From positions 744,001 to 808,000 of the forward strand of contig NZ_CP089095.1 in the NCBI RefSeq assembly GCF_021172145.1: a stretch of DNA of 64,000 bases. Direction: 5' to 3'. This document shows, one piece after another, positions 15,804 to 24,309 of the stretch (the first letter of the stretch is position 1; every line of letters starts with the position of its first letter). The position numbers and the translations under genes are program-made. Source of the DNA: Flavobacterium cyclinae. Lineage in GTDB: Bacteria > Bacteroidota > Bacteroidia > Flavobacteriales > Flavobacteriaceae. Under the pieces are notes generated by a model. It had not been told where the DNA came from. It worked only from the letters and a program-made list of their open reading frames with translations, and did not search any database.

Positions 15804-15875
15804 GCCGGTGTAGCTCAGGGGTAGAGTGCTTCCTTGGTAAGGAAGAGGTCACGGGTTCAATTCCCGTCATTGGCT
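15804..15875 (+). tRNA. tRNA-Thr (anticodon GGT)
   Basis: The acceptor arms GCCGGTG and CATTGGC pair with two G-U pairs. The anticodon stem CTTCC/GGAAG encloses loop TTGGTAA, giving anticodon GGT at 15836-15838. GTTCAATTC forms the T-loop. It lies 57 bases before tuf. Confidence 0.93.
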
Positions 15876-15932
15876 CTTAAGAATGTTTATTTTTTGAACA
15901 CTAATATATAACTAAGATTAAATTATTAAATC

Positions 15933-17120
15933 ATGGCAAAAGAAACCTTTGATCGTTCGAAGCCCCATTTAAATATTGGAACTATCGGACACGTTGACCA
16001 CGGTAAAACTACATTAACAGCTGCAATTACTAAAGTATTAGCTGATGCTGGTTTATCAGAAGCAAAATCATTTGATCAAATTGATAATGCTCCAGAAGAA
16101 AAAGAAAGAGGTATTACTATTAATACATCTCACGTAGAATATTCTACAGCTAACCGTCACTACGCTCACGTTGACTGTCCAGGTCACGCGGATTACGTTA
16201 AGAACATGGTTACAGGTGCTGCTCAAATGGACGGTGCTATCTTAGTAGTTGCTGCTACAGATGGTCCTATGCCACAAACAAGAGAGCACATCCTTTTAGG
16301 TCGTCAAGTAGGTGTGCCTAGAATGGTTGTATTCATGAACAAAGTGGATATGGTTGATGATGCTGAATTATTAGAATTAGTAGAAATGGAAATCAGAGAT
16401 TTATTATCTTTCTATCAATATGATGGTGATAATGGTCCTGTAATCCAAGGTTCTGCTTTAGGAGCTTTAAACGGAGAGCCAAAATGGGTTGATACAGTAT
16501 TAGCTTTAATGGAAGCTGTTGATAACTGGATTGAATTACCTGCTCGTGATGTTGATAAGCCATTCTTGATGCCAGTTGAGGACGTATTTACAATTACAGG
16601 TCGTGGAACTGTTGCTACAGGTCGTATCGAAACTGGAGTTGCTAATACAGGTGATGCTGTTGAAATCATTGGTATGGGAGCTGATAAATTAACTTCTACA
16701 ATTACAGGAGTTGAGATGTTCCGTAAAATCCTTGATAGAGGTGAAGCTGGAGATAACGTAGGTTTATTATTAAGAGGTATCGCTAAAGAAGATATTAAAA
16801 GAGGAATGGTTATTATTAAACCAGGATCTGTTAAGCCACACGCTCACTTCAAAGCTGAGGTATATATCTTGAAAAAAGAAGAAGGTGGACGTCACACTCC
16901 ATTCCACAATAACTACCGTCCACAGTTCTATGTACGTACAACTGACGTAACTGGTACTATTTCTTTACCAGCTGGTGTAGAGATGGTAATGCCAGGTGAT
17001 AACTTAACAATTGATGTTCAATTATTAAGCCCTATCGCTTTATCAGTAGGTTTACGTTTCGCTATCCGTGAGGGTGGTAGAACAGTAGGTGCTGGTCAGG
17101 TTACTGAAATTTTAGACTAA
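15933..17120 (+). CDS. tuf: Elongation factor Tu
   Basis: The 395-residue EF-Tu begins [20 protein letters not shown]. The GTPase motifs are visible: GHVDHGKT (P-loop, about 19-26), the DCPGH switch II motif, NKVD base recognition and the effector region RGITIN. Domains 2 and 3 follow ([15 protein letters not shown]; the C-terminal [10 protein letters not shown]). It delivers aminoacyl-tRNA to the ribosome. The gene is the last cistron behind three tRNAs and is closed by a strong terminator at 17141. Codon use looks optimized, with many -AA/-AC ending codons and few rare codons, as expected for a highly expressed gene. Confidence 0.98.
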   Translation: MAKETFDRSKPHLNIGTIGHVDHGKTTLTAAITKVLADAGLSEAKSFDQIDNAPEEKERGITINTSHVEYSTANRHYAHVDCPGHADYVKNMVTGAAQMDGAILVVAATDGPMPQTREHILLGRQVGVPRMVVFMNKVDMVDDAELLELVEMEIRDLLSFYQYDGDNGPVIQGSALGALNGEPKWVDTVLALMEAVDNWIELPARDVDKPFLMPVEDVFTITGRGTVATGRIETGVANTGDAVEIIGMGADKLTSTITGVEMFRKILDRGEAGDNVGLLLRGIAKEDIKRGMVIIKPGSVKPHAHFKAEVYILKKEEGGRHTPFHNNYRPQFYVRTTDVTGTISLPAGVEMVMPGDNLTIDVQLLSPIALSVGLRFAIREGGRTVGAGQVTEILD

Positions 17121-17140
17121 TTATAAGTCAACAATAAATT

Positions 17141-17168
17141 AAACCAGCAGTTTAGCTGCTGGTTTTTT
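17141..17168 (+). terminator. tuf terminator
   Basis: AAACCAGCAG (17141-17150) pairs perfectly with CTGCTGGTTT (17156-17165) around a 5-base loop and is followed by a T run. It lies only 6 bases before tRNA-Trp, so the trp-secE unit needs read-through or a promoter hidden in this short space. Confidence 0.85.
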
Positions 17169-17173
17169 AACAA

Positions 17174-17245
17174 ACGGGCGTAGTACAAGGGCTAGTATAG
17201 TGGTCTCCAAAACCATTGATGGGGGTTCGAATCCCTCCGCCCGTG
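17174..17245 (+). tRNA. tRNA-Trp (anticodon CCA)
   Basis: The acceptor ACGGGCG/CGCCCGT pairs perfectly. The anticodon stem GTGGT/ACCAT with loop CTCCAAA gives CCA at 17207-17209. GGTTCGAATCC forms the T arm and the discriminator is G. It is followed 16 bases later by secE, an arrangement also seen in other bacteria. Confidence 0.95.
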
Positions 17246-17260
17246 CAAATAAAGATTAAA

Positions 17261-17455
17261 ATGACAAAAGTAGTTAATTACATATCTGAAGCTTTTCATG
17301 AATTGAAAGCAAATGTTACTTGGCCTATTTGGGCTGACGTACAACGTTTGACAATTATTGTAGCTGTATTTTCAATTGTTTTCGCTCTTTTAACTTGGGG
17401 TGTAGATGAATTATTTGTAAAAGCTCTTGAATTGTTTTTTAACATTTTAAAATAA
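17261..17455 (+). CDS. secE: Preprotein translocase subunit SecE
   Basis: Starting at ATG 17261 this gives 64 residues. The frame is open to 17216, but that part lies inside tRNA-Trp. The protein has the conserved amphipathic stretch SEAFHELKANVTWP and one C-terminal membrane helix (about 30-55), the minimal one-helix SecE. It clamps SecY in the inner-membrane translocon. It precedes nusG by 10 bases, the near-universal secE-nusG order. Confidence 0.95.
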   Translation: MTKVVNYISEAFHELKANVTWPIWADVQRLTIIVAVFSIVFALLTWGVDELFVKALELFFNILK

Positions 17456-17465
17456 TACTTACAGT

Positions 17466-18017
17466 ATGGCTGATAATAATGTTAATAAGTGGTATGTAGT
17501 AAGAGCTGTAAGTGGTCAGGAAAATAAAGTTAAAGCTTACATTGAAACAGAAGCATCTCGTTTAGGTATGGCTGATTACATTTCTCAAGTACTTGTTCCT
17601 ACTGAAAAAGTAGTACAAGTAAGAGATGGGAAAAAAATTGCAAAAGATAAAGTTTATTTCCCAGGTTATGTAATGATTGAAGCTAACTTAACAGGTGAAA
17701 TTCCACATATAATCAAGTCGATTCCTGGAGTTATTGGTTTTTTAGGTGAAACTAAAGGAGGAGATGCAGTTCCGTTAAGACAGTCTGAAGTAAATAGAAT
17801 GTTAGGTAAAGTTGATGAATTATCTGTAAAAGTTGATAATGTTGCTATTCCTTATTCTGTAGGTGAAACTGTAAAAGTTATTGACGGACCTTTCAATGGT
17901 TTTAATGGAACTATTGAAAAAGTAAATGAAGAAAAGCGTAAACTAGAAGTAATGGTGAAAATTTTTGGTAGAAAAACACCATTAGAATTAAGTTTTATGC
18001 AAGTTGAAAAAGTATAA
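17466..18017 (+). CDS. nusG: Transcription termination/antitermination factor NusG
   Basis: The 183-residue protein has an N-terminal NGN domain (KWYVVRAVSGQENKVKAYIE; VYFPGYVMIEANL; SIPGVIGFLG) and a C-terminal KOW domain (about 130-183: GETVKVIDGPFNGFNGTIE). NusG binds the RNA polymerase clamp and links it to Rho or to the ribosome. It is directly downstream of secE. The hairpin at 18038 separates it from rplK. Confidence 0.97.
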   Translation: MADNNVNKWYVVRAVSGQENKVKAYIETEASRLGMADYISQVLVPTEKVVQVRDGKKIAKDKVYFPGYVMIEANLTGEIPHIIKSIPGVIGFLGETKGGDAVPLRQSEVNRMLGKVDELSVKVDNVAIPYSVGETVKVIDGPFNGFNGTIEKVNEEKRKLEVMVKIFGRKTPLELSFMQVEKV

Positions 18018-18037
18018 TTTTCGTTACATATATAAAT

Positions 18038-18079
18038 CACATCAATCGCTTCCAATTGATAGATGTGCTAAATTTTTTT
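18038..18079 (+). promoter_or_regulatory. Hairpin in the rplK leader (terminator, attenuator or L1 target)
   Basis: CACATC (18038-18043) pairs with GATGTG (18062-18067), with an inner AAT/ATT pairing, and seven T follow at 18073-18079, just before the rplK ATG at 18084. It may stop nusG transcripts or act as the leader structure through which L1 represses the L11 operon. The sequence does not decide between these. Confidence 0.5.
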
Positions 18080-18083
18080 AAAA

Positions 18084-18521
18084 ATGGCAAAAGAAGTTAG
18101 TAAAGTAGTTAAACTACAAGTTAAGGGAGGTGCTGCGAATCCATCGCCACCGGTTGGACCTGCTTTGGGGGCTGCTGGGGTTAACATCATGGAGTTCTGT
18201 AAGCAATTTAATGCTAGAACACAAGATAAACCTGGCAAAGTATTACCAGTACAAATTACTGTGTATAAAGACAAGTCTTTTGACTTTGTTGTTAAAACGC
18301 CACCTGCTGCAATTCAGTTATTAGAAGCAGCAAAATTAAAGTCTGGTTCAGGGCAACCTAACCGTAAAAAAGTAGCTAACGTTACTTGGGATCAAATTAG
18401 AACTATTGCTGAAGACAAAATGGCAGACTTAAATGCTTTCGAAATTGAAAAAGCTATGAGTATGATTGCTGGAACAGCTAGATCTATGGGTATAACAGTA
18501 ACAGGAAATGCTCCTTTTTAA
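18084..18521 (+). CDS. rplK: 50S ribosomal protein uL11
   Basis: The 145-residue protein contains the diagnostic motifs [20 protein letters not shown] (proline-rich N-terminal domain) and [10 protein letters not shown] at the C-terminus. It forms the base of the L7/L12 stalk and the GTPase-associated centre with 23S rRNA. It leads the rplKAJL cluster, with 21 bases to rplA. The leader hairpin at 18038 may regulate it. Confidence 0.98.
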   Translation: MAKEVSKVVKLQVKGGAANPSPPVGPALGAAGVNIMEFCKQFNARTQDKPGKVLPVQITVYKDKSFDFVVKTPPAAIQLLEAAKLKSGSGQPNRKKVANVTWDQIRTIAEDKMADLNAFEIEKAMSMIAGTARSMGITVTGNAPF

Positions 18522-18542
18522 TCTCTAAAAAGAAATTAGACA

Positions 18543-19232
18543 ATGGCAAAATTGACAAAAAAGCAAAAAGAGGCTGCAGCAAAAATTGAGAAGAATAAAC
18601 TTTATTCTTTAAAAGATGCTTCTGCATTAATTAAAGAAGTTGCTTCTGCAAAATTTGATGAGTCTGTTGATATCGCAGTTAAGTTAGGTGTAGATCCTAG
18701 AAAAGCGAATCAAATGGTAAGAGGGGTTGTAACATTACCTCATGGAACTGGTAAAGATGTAAGAGTATTAGCATTAGTTACTCCAGATAAAGAAGCTGAA
18801 GCTAAAGCTGCTGGTGCAGACCACGTAGGTTTAGATGACTATTTACAAAAAATTAAAGATGGTTGGACAGATGTAGATGTTATCATCACTATGCCAGCTG
18901 TTATGGGTAAATTAGGTCCATTAGGACGTGTTTTAGGTCCAAGAGGTTTAATGCCAAACCCTAAAACAGGAACTGTAACTATGGACGTTGCTAAAGCGGT
19001 GCAAGAAGTGAAAGCTGGTAAAATCGACTTCAAAGTTGATAAAACTGGTATCGTTCACGCTGGAATAGGTAGAGTATCTTTTGATGCTGATAAAATCTAT
19101 GACAATGCACACGAAATCGTTCAAACATTAATCAAATTAAAACCAACTGCAGCTAAAGGTACTTATATTAAGTCTATTCATATATCAAGTACACAAAGTC
19201 CTGCTATTGCTTTAGATCCTAAAGCTGTATAA
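18543..19232 (+). CDS. rplA: 50S ribosomal protein uL1
   Basis: The 229-residue protein has the uL1 signature [20 protein letters not shown] and a Lys-rich N-terminus. It binds the L1 stalk of 23S rRNA and, in many bacteria, also represses translation of its own L11-L1 operon. It is 21 bases after rplK and 22 before rplJ, so translation is probably coupled. Confidence 0.98.
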   Translation: MAKLTKKQKEAAAKIEKNKLYSLKDASALIKEVASAKFDESVDIAVKLGVDPRKANQMVRGVVTLPHGTGKDVRVLALVTPDKEAEAKAAGADHVGLDDYLQKIKDGWTDVDVIITMPAVMGKLGPLGRVLGPRGLMPNPKTGTVTMDVAKAVQEVKAGKIDFKVDKTGIVHAGIGRVSFDADKIYDNAHEIVQTLIKLKPTAAKGTYIKSIHISSTQSPAIALDPKAV

Positions 19233-19254
19233 TTGGTAGTTAAAAATTTTTAGT

Positions 19255-19752
19255 ATGACTAGAGAAGAAAAATCAATCGCTATTGAAGATTTAACTGCAC
19301 AGTTAGCGGATGTGAATGTTGTTTATTTAGCAGACATTTCAGGACTTGATGCAGATACTACTTCAAACTTAAGAAGAGCTTGTTTTAAAGCTGGTATTAA
19401 ATTAGAAGTTGTTAAGAACACATTGTTAGAAAAAGCAATGGAAGCTTCTGATAACGACTATGGTGATTTAGCATCAGTACTTAAAGGAAACACTTCTATG
19501 TTTATTGCTGAAACCGCTAATGGTCCAGCAAAAGTTATTAAAGAATTCCGTAAGAAAGGTGAAAAACCAATCTTCAAAGGAGCTTACATTAACCAAGAAA
19601 TTTATATTGGTGACAACTTATTAGATAGCTTAGTAGCTATTAAATCTAAAGAAGAAGTTATCGCAGAAATTATTGGATTATTACAATCTCCTGCTAAACG
19701 AGTTCTTGCAGCTCTTCAAAATCAACCTGAGAAGGAAGAAGGAGCTGAATAA
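19255..19752 (+). CDS. rplJ: 50S ribosomal protein uL10
   Basis: The 165-residue stalk protein has the N-terminal rRNA-binding domain (TREEKSIAIEDLTAQLADVN, VVKNTLLEKAM), and its C-terminal helix (EEVIAEIIGLLQSPAKRVLA) binds the L7/L12 dimers encoded next. The final EKEEGAE is acidic. The leader is only about 22 bases and contains no obvious long L10-binding fold. Confidence 0.97.
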   Translation: MTREEKSIAIEDLTAQLADVNVVYLADISGLDADTTSNLRRACFKAGIKLEVVKNTLLEKAMEASDNDYGDLASVLKGNTSMFIAETANGPAKVIKEFRKKGEKPIFKGAYINQEIYIGDNLLDSLVAIKSKEEVIAEIIGLLQSPAKRVLAALQNQPEKEEGAE

Positions 19753-19807
19753 TACGTACGCACTTAATAAATTATATTTTTACAAAACATTTTAAAAGAT
19801 AGAAAAA

Positions 19808-20182
19808 ATGGCAGATTTGAAACAATTCGCAGAACAATTAGTTAACTTAACAGTTAAAGAAGTTAACGAATTAGCAACAATATTAAAAGATGAGTATGGT
19901 ATCGAGCCTGCTGCTGCAGCTGTAGTAGTTGCTGCTGGTGGTGGAGATGCTGGTGCAGGTGCTGCTGAGCAAACTGAATTCACAGTAGTATTAAAAGATG
20001 CTGGTGCTTCTAAATTAGGAGTTGTTAAAGCGGTTAAAGAATTAACTGGTTTAGGTCTTAAAGAAGCTAAAGATTTAGTTGATGCTGCTCCAACAAACGT
20101 TAAAGAAGGAGTTTCTAAAGATGAGGCTGAAGGTCTTAAGAAAGCTTTAGAGGAAGCAGGAGCTGTAGTTGAGTTAAAATAA
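19808..20182 (+). CDS. rplL: 50S ribosomal protein bL7/bL12
   Basis: The 124-residue protein has an N-terminal dimerization helix ([20 protein letters not shown]), an Ala/Gly-rich hinge ([18 protein letters not shown]) and the C-terminal factor-binding domain ([20 protein letters not shown]). It recruits translation GTPases to the ribosome. It lies 55 bases after rplJ and is followed by a very stable hairpin before rpoB. Confidence 0.98.
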   Translation: MADLKQFAEQLVNLTVKEVNELATILKDEYGIEPAAAAVVVAAGGGDAGAGAAEQTEFTVVLKDAGASKLGVVKAVKELTGLGLKEAKDLVDAAPTNVKEGVSKDEAEGLKKALEEAGAVVELK

Positions 20183-20203
20183 TTTATACTCATAAATAAG
20201 CTA

Positions 20204-20240
20204 GGTTTAGGTCTTGAGAGTGTTCTCAAAGACCTAAACC
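20204..20240 (+). promoter_or_regulatory. Very stable hairpin in the rplL-rpoB spacer (attenuator or RNase processing site)
   Basis: GGTTTAGGTCTTGAGA (20204-20219) pairs with TCTCAA-A-GACCTAAACC (20224-20240), 16 bp with one bulged A and a GTGT loop. Only four T follow at 20242-20245. E. coli has an attenuator and an RNase III site at the same place, so a partial terminator or processing hairpin is likely. Confidence 0.7.
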
Positions 20241-20429
20241 ATTTTGCGTATATTAAATATTAGTATTTCTTATACGTTTCAAAGTAGCCCATAACGAAGA
20301 AAAAAAATAAACAATCTTTCCTGGTTTATTTTTAAAGATGTATCGGTTTACTAATTAAAAAAGGAAGTATTAAAAATCAGTGTTTTTACACAAAAAATTA
20401 CTTTTTTTAAATCAAAATTTTGTCCATTG
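20241..20429 (+). promoter_or_regulatory. Long AT-rich rpoB leader with a weaker hairpin
   Basis: The rest of the 247-base rplL-rpoB gap holds no ORF or clear TAnnTTTG promoter. AAAATAAAC (20304-20312) can pair with GTTTATTTT (20324-20332), a second, weak hairpin followed by T. I see nothing else in it. Confidence 0.4.
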
Positions 20430-23400
20430 ATGATAACAAATCAGACTGAAAGATTAAATTTTGCTTCGACAAAAAACATTCCACAATATCCAGATTTTCT
20501 AGATATTCAAGTGAAATCGTTTAAAGATTTCTTCCAATTGGAAACGAAATCAGATGAAAGAGGCAACGAAGGGCTGTATAATACCTTCATGGAAAATTTT
20601 CCAATTACTGATACGAGAAACCAATTCGTATTAGAGTTTCTAGATTATTTTATTGATCCACCTAGATATACTATTGAAGAGTGTATTGATAGAGGTTTAA
20701 CATATAGTGTGCCTCTTAAAGCTAGATTAAAATTATATTGTACTGACCCTGAACACGAGGATTTTGAAACAATCGTTCAAGATGTGTATTTAGGAACAAT
20801 ACCATATATGACACCTAGCGGTACTTTCGTTATCAATGGTGCAGAGCGTGTAGTTGTATCGCAGTTACACAGATCTCCAGGTGTATTCTTTGGACAGTCT
20901 TTCCATGCAAATGGAACTAAATTATATTCTGCCAGAATTATTCCATTTAAAGGTTCTTGGATTGAATTCGCTACCGATATCAACAACGTAATGTATGCGT
21001 ATATCGATAGAAAGAAAAAATTGCCTGTAACTACTTTATTCAGAGCAATCGGATTTGAAAGAGATAAAGATATCTTAGAAATTTTCGACTTAGCTGAAGA
21101 AATTAAAGTATCTAAAACAGGAATCAAGAAATATGCGGGAAGAAGACTTGCTGCACGTGTATTAAATACATGGCATGAAGACTTCGTGGATGAGGATACT
21201 GGTGAAGTGGTTTCTATTGAGCGTAACGAAATTATCTTAGATCGTGATACAATTCTTGATAAAGATAATATCGAAGAAATAATTGAAGCAGACGTAAAAA
21301 CTATCCTTTTACATAAAGAGGACAACAATGCGGCTGATTACACAATTATCCACAATACGTTACAAAAAGACCCAACAAACTCTGAAAAAGAGGCTGTTGA
21401 GCATATTTACAGACAATTACGTAACGCGGAACCGCCTGATGAGGAAACGGCTCGTGGTATTATAGATAAATTATTCTTCTCTGACCAACGTTATAACTTA
21501 GGTGAAGTAGGTCGTTACAGAATGAACAAAAAGTTAAATCTTGATATTCCTATGGAAAAACAAGTTTTAACTAAAGAAGATATTATTACAATCGTTAAAT
21601 ATTTGATCGAATTAATCAACTCTAAAGCAGAGATTGATGATATCGACCACTTATCAAACCGTCGTGTAAGAACTGTTGGTGAGCAATTATCAGCTCAGTT
21701 CGGAGTAGGTTTAGCTCGTATGGCTAGAACTATCCGTGAAAGAATGAACGTTCGTGATAACGAGGTGTTTACACCTATCGATTTGATTAATGCTAAAACA
21801 TTATCATCGGTAATTAACTCATTCTTTGGAACAAACCAGTTATCTCAGTTCATGGACCAAACGAATCCATTAGCAGAGATTACACACAAACGTCGTTTAT
21901 CTGCCCTTGGACCTGGAGGTTTATCTAGAGAAAGAGCTGGTTTCGAGGTTCGTGACGTTCACTATACACACTACGGAAGACTTTGTCCAATTGAAACTCC
22001 AGAGGGACCAAACATTGGTTTGATTTCATCTTTAGGGGTTTATGCAAAAGTTAACGGAATGGGATTCATCGAAACTCCTTACCGTAAAGTAACTAACGGA
22101 CAAGTTGATTTAATTTCTGAACCTATCTACTTAAGCGCTGAAGAAGAAGAAGGTAAAATGATTGCGCAAGCAAACATTGAAATGGATGCTAACGGAAAAA
22201 TTACAGCTGATAAAGTTATTGCTCGTGAGGAAGGTGACTTCCCAGTAGTAGAACCTACAGTTGTTCATTATACAGACGTTGCTCCAAATCAGATTGCTTC
22301 AATTTCAGCTTCATTGATTCCTTTCTTAGAGCATGATGATGCGAACCGTGCGTTGATGGGATCTAACATGATGCGTCAGGCCGTTCCATTATTACGTCCT
22401 GAAGCTCCAATCGTTGGTACTGGTTTAGAAAGACAAGTTGCTTCTGATTCAAGAGTGTTAATCAACGCTGAAGGTAGCGGAACTGTAGAGTATGTTGATG
22501 CTAATATGATTACCATCAAATACGACAGAACTGAAGAAGAGCGTATGGTAAGCTTTGATACAGATGAGAAAACGTATCAATTAATCAAATATAGAAAAAC
22601 CAACCAAAGTACTTGTATCAACTTAAAACCAATCGTTAGAAAAGGTGACAGAGTTGTAAAAGGTCAAGTATTATGTGAAGGTTATGCTACTCAAAACGGA
22701 GAATTAGCAATCGGAAGAAACTTAAAAGTGGCGTTCATGCCATGGAAAGGATATAACTTCGAGGATGCTATCGTAATTTCTGAAAAAGTAGTACGTGATG
22801 ATATCTTTACATCATTACATATTGATGATTATACATTAGAAGTTCGTGATACTAAGTTAGGTAACGAAGAATTAACGAATGATATTCCAAACGTTTCTGA
22901 AGAAGCTACTAAAGATTTAGATGAAAACGGTATGATTAGAATTGGAGCAGAGGTAAAACCTGGCGATATTTTAATCGGAAAAATTACACCAAAAGGAGAA
23001 TCAGATCCTACTCCAGAAGAAAAACTTTTAAGAGCAATCTTTGGAGATAAAGCAGGTGATGTTAAAGATGCTTCATTAAAAGCGTCTCCATCTTTACACG
23101 GTGTAGTTTTAGATAAAAAATTATTTGCGAAAGCAGTAAAAGATAAGAGAAAACGTTCTAAAGATAAAGAAGACGTTGATAAATTAGAAACAGAATTCGA
23201 AGTTAAGTACAACGACTTGAAAGACAAATTAATTGAAAAATTATTTGTTATCATCGATGGTAAAACTTCTCAAGGTGTAATGAACGATTTAGGTGAAGAA
23301 GTATTACCAAAAGGTAAAAAATTCACTAAAAAGATGTTACAAGGAGTTGAAGATTTTGCTCACTTAACTAAAGGTCAGTGGACAACAGATGAGCATACTA

Positions 23401-24242
23401 ATGCTATGGTGAACGACTTAATTCACAATTACAAAATCAAATTAAACGATTTACAAGGTTGGTTAAGAAGAGAGAAATTCACAATTACTGTGGGAGATGA
23501 ATTACCTTCTGGAATTTTAAAACTTGCTAAAGTTTACATCGCTAAGAAACGTAAATTGAAAGTAGGGGATAAAATGGCAGGACGTCACGGTAACAAAGGT
23601 ATTGTTGCTAAAATCGTTCGTCATGAAGATATGCCATTCTTAGAAGACGGAACACCAGTAGATATCGTATTGAATCCACTTGGGGTACCATCTCGTATGA
23701 ACATCGGTCAGATTTATGAAACGGTACTTGGATGGGCTGGTCAAAAATTAGGTAAGAAGTTTGCTACTCCAATTTTTGATGGTGCTACTTTAGATCAAAT
23801 TAATGCCTTAACAGACGAAGCAGGAATTCCAAGATTCGGTCATACATATTTATATGACGGAGGAACTGGAGAGCGTTTCCACCAACCAGCAACTGTAGGA
23901 GTTATCTACATGTTGAAATTAGGTCACATGGTAGACGATAAAATGCACGCTCGTTCTATTGGTCCTTACTCTTTAATTACGCAACAACCATTAGGAGGTA
24001 AAGCTCAGTTCGGAGGTCAGCGTTTTGGAGAGATGGAGGTTTGGGCTCTTGAAGCATATGGTGCATCAAGTACGCTAAGAGAAATCTTAACTGTTAAATC
24101 GGATGACGTTATTGGTAGAGCTAAAACTTACGAAGCTATCGTTAAAGGAGAAACTATGCCAGAACCAGGATTACCTGAATCGTTCAATGTATTAATGCAT
24201 GAATTAAAAGGTCTTGGATTAGACATCAGATTAGAAGAATAA
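20430..24242 (+). CDS. rpoB: DNA-directed RNA polymerase subunit beta
   Basis: Starting at ATG 20430 (1270 residues); a TTG one codon earlier is also in frame. Recognizable segments are the fork and rifampicin region ([32 protein letters not shown]), [11 protein letters not shown], the active-site side [15 protein letters not shown] and the C-terminal anchor [19 protein letters not shown]. The rifampicin region carries the usual sensitive residues as far as I can read ([19 protein letters not shown]). Leader and spacer hairpins on both sides (20204, 24251) suggest control of the polymerase genes relative to the ribosomal ones. Confidence 0.98.
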   Translation: MITNQTERLNFASTKNIPQYPDFLDIQVKSFKDFFQLETKSDERGNEGLYNTFMENFPITDTRNQFVLEFLDYFIDPPRYTIEECIDRGLTYSVPLKARLKLYCTDPEHEDFETIVQDVYLGTIPYMTPSGTFVINGAERVVVSQLHRSPGVFFGQSFHANGTKLYSARIIPFKGSWIEFATDINNVMYAYIDRKKKLPVTTLFRAIGFERDKDILEIFDLAEEIKVSKTGIKKYAGRRLAARVLNTWHEDFVDEDTGEVVSIERNEIILDRDTILDKDNIEEIIEADVKTILLHKEDNNAADYTIIHNTLQKDPTNSEKEAVEHIYRQLRNAEPPDEETARGIIDKLFFSDQRYNLGEVGRYRMNKKLNLDIPMEKQVLTKEDIITIVKYLIELINSKAEIDDIDHLSNRRVRTVGEQLSAQFGVGLARMARTIRERMNVRDNEVFTPIDLINAKTLSSVINSFFGTNQLSQFMDQTNPLAEITHKRRLSALGPGGLSRERAGFEVRDVHYTHYGRLCPIETPEGPNIGLISSLGVYAKVNGMGFIETPYRKVTNGQVDLISEPIYLSAEEEEGKMIAQANIEMDANGKITADKVIAREEGDFPVVEPTVVHYTDVAPNQIASISASLIPFLEHDDANRALMGSNMMRQAVPLLRPEAPIVGTGLERQVASDSRVLINAEGSGTVEYVDANMITIKYDRTEEERMVSFDTDEKTYQLIKYRKTNQSTCINLKPIVRKGDRVVKGQVLCEGYATQNGELAIGRNLKVAFMPWKGYNFEDAIVISEKVVRDDIFTSLHIDDYTLEVRDTKLGNEELTNDIPNVSEEATKDLDENGMIRIGAEVKPGDILIGKITPKGESDPTPEEKLLRAIFGDKAGDVKDASLKASPSLHGVVLDKKLFAKAVKDKRKRSKDKEDVDKLETEFEVKYNDLKDKLIEKLFVIIDGKTSQGVMNDLGEEVLPKGKKFTKKMLQGVEDFAHLTKGQWTTDEHTNAMVNDLIHNYKIKLNDLQGWLRREKFTITVGDELPSGILKLAKVYIAKKRKLKVGDKMAGRHGNKGIVAKIVRHEDMPFLEDGTPVDIVLNPLGVPSRMNIGQIYETVLGWAGQKLGKKFATPIFDGATLDQINALTDEAGIPRFGHTYLYDGGTGERFHQPATVGVIYMLKLGHMVDDKMHARSIGPYSLITQQPLGGKAQFGGQRFGEMEVWALEAYGASSTLREILTVKSDDVIGRAKTYEAIVKGETMPEPGLPESFNVLMHELKGLGLDIRLEE

Positions 24243-24250
24243 ATTTATCC

Positions 24251-24272
24251 GGGAGCAGCCTTGGTTGCTCCC
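24251..24272 (+). promoter_or_regulatory. Hairpin between rpoB and rpoC
   Basis: GGGAGCA (24251-24257) pairs with TGCTCCC (24266-24272) and the pairing extends inwards (GCC/GGT). Only three T follow. A weak terminator or processing site is possible. rpoC starts 37 bases later. Confidence 0.5.
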
Positions 24273-24309
24273 TTTACAACGCTTTTCATAAATCGAAAGT
24301 ATTCATATC

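Noticed and set aside
15804..15875. Third tRNA first read as tRNA-Gly by position
   Set aside because: The loop TTGGTAA gives anticodon GGT, which is threonine. No Gly anticodon (TCC/GCC) can be formed in this tRNA.
17466..18017. Specialised NusG paralogue (LoaP/RfaH-like)
   Set aside because: Its place in secE-nusG-rplK and its complete NGN and KOW domains make it the housekeeping NusG.
19792..20229. Long minus-strand ORF (145 codons) opposite rplL
   Set aside because: It is a mirror of the Ala/Gly-rich codons of rplL, with no start signal or recognisable protein.
20777..21328. Minus-strand ORF of 183 codons inside rpoB
   Set aside because: It is antisense to a conserved essential gene, with low-complexity sequence and no promoter. 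It is a shadow of rpoB codon use.
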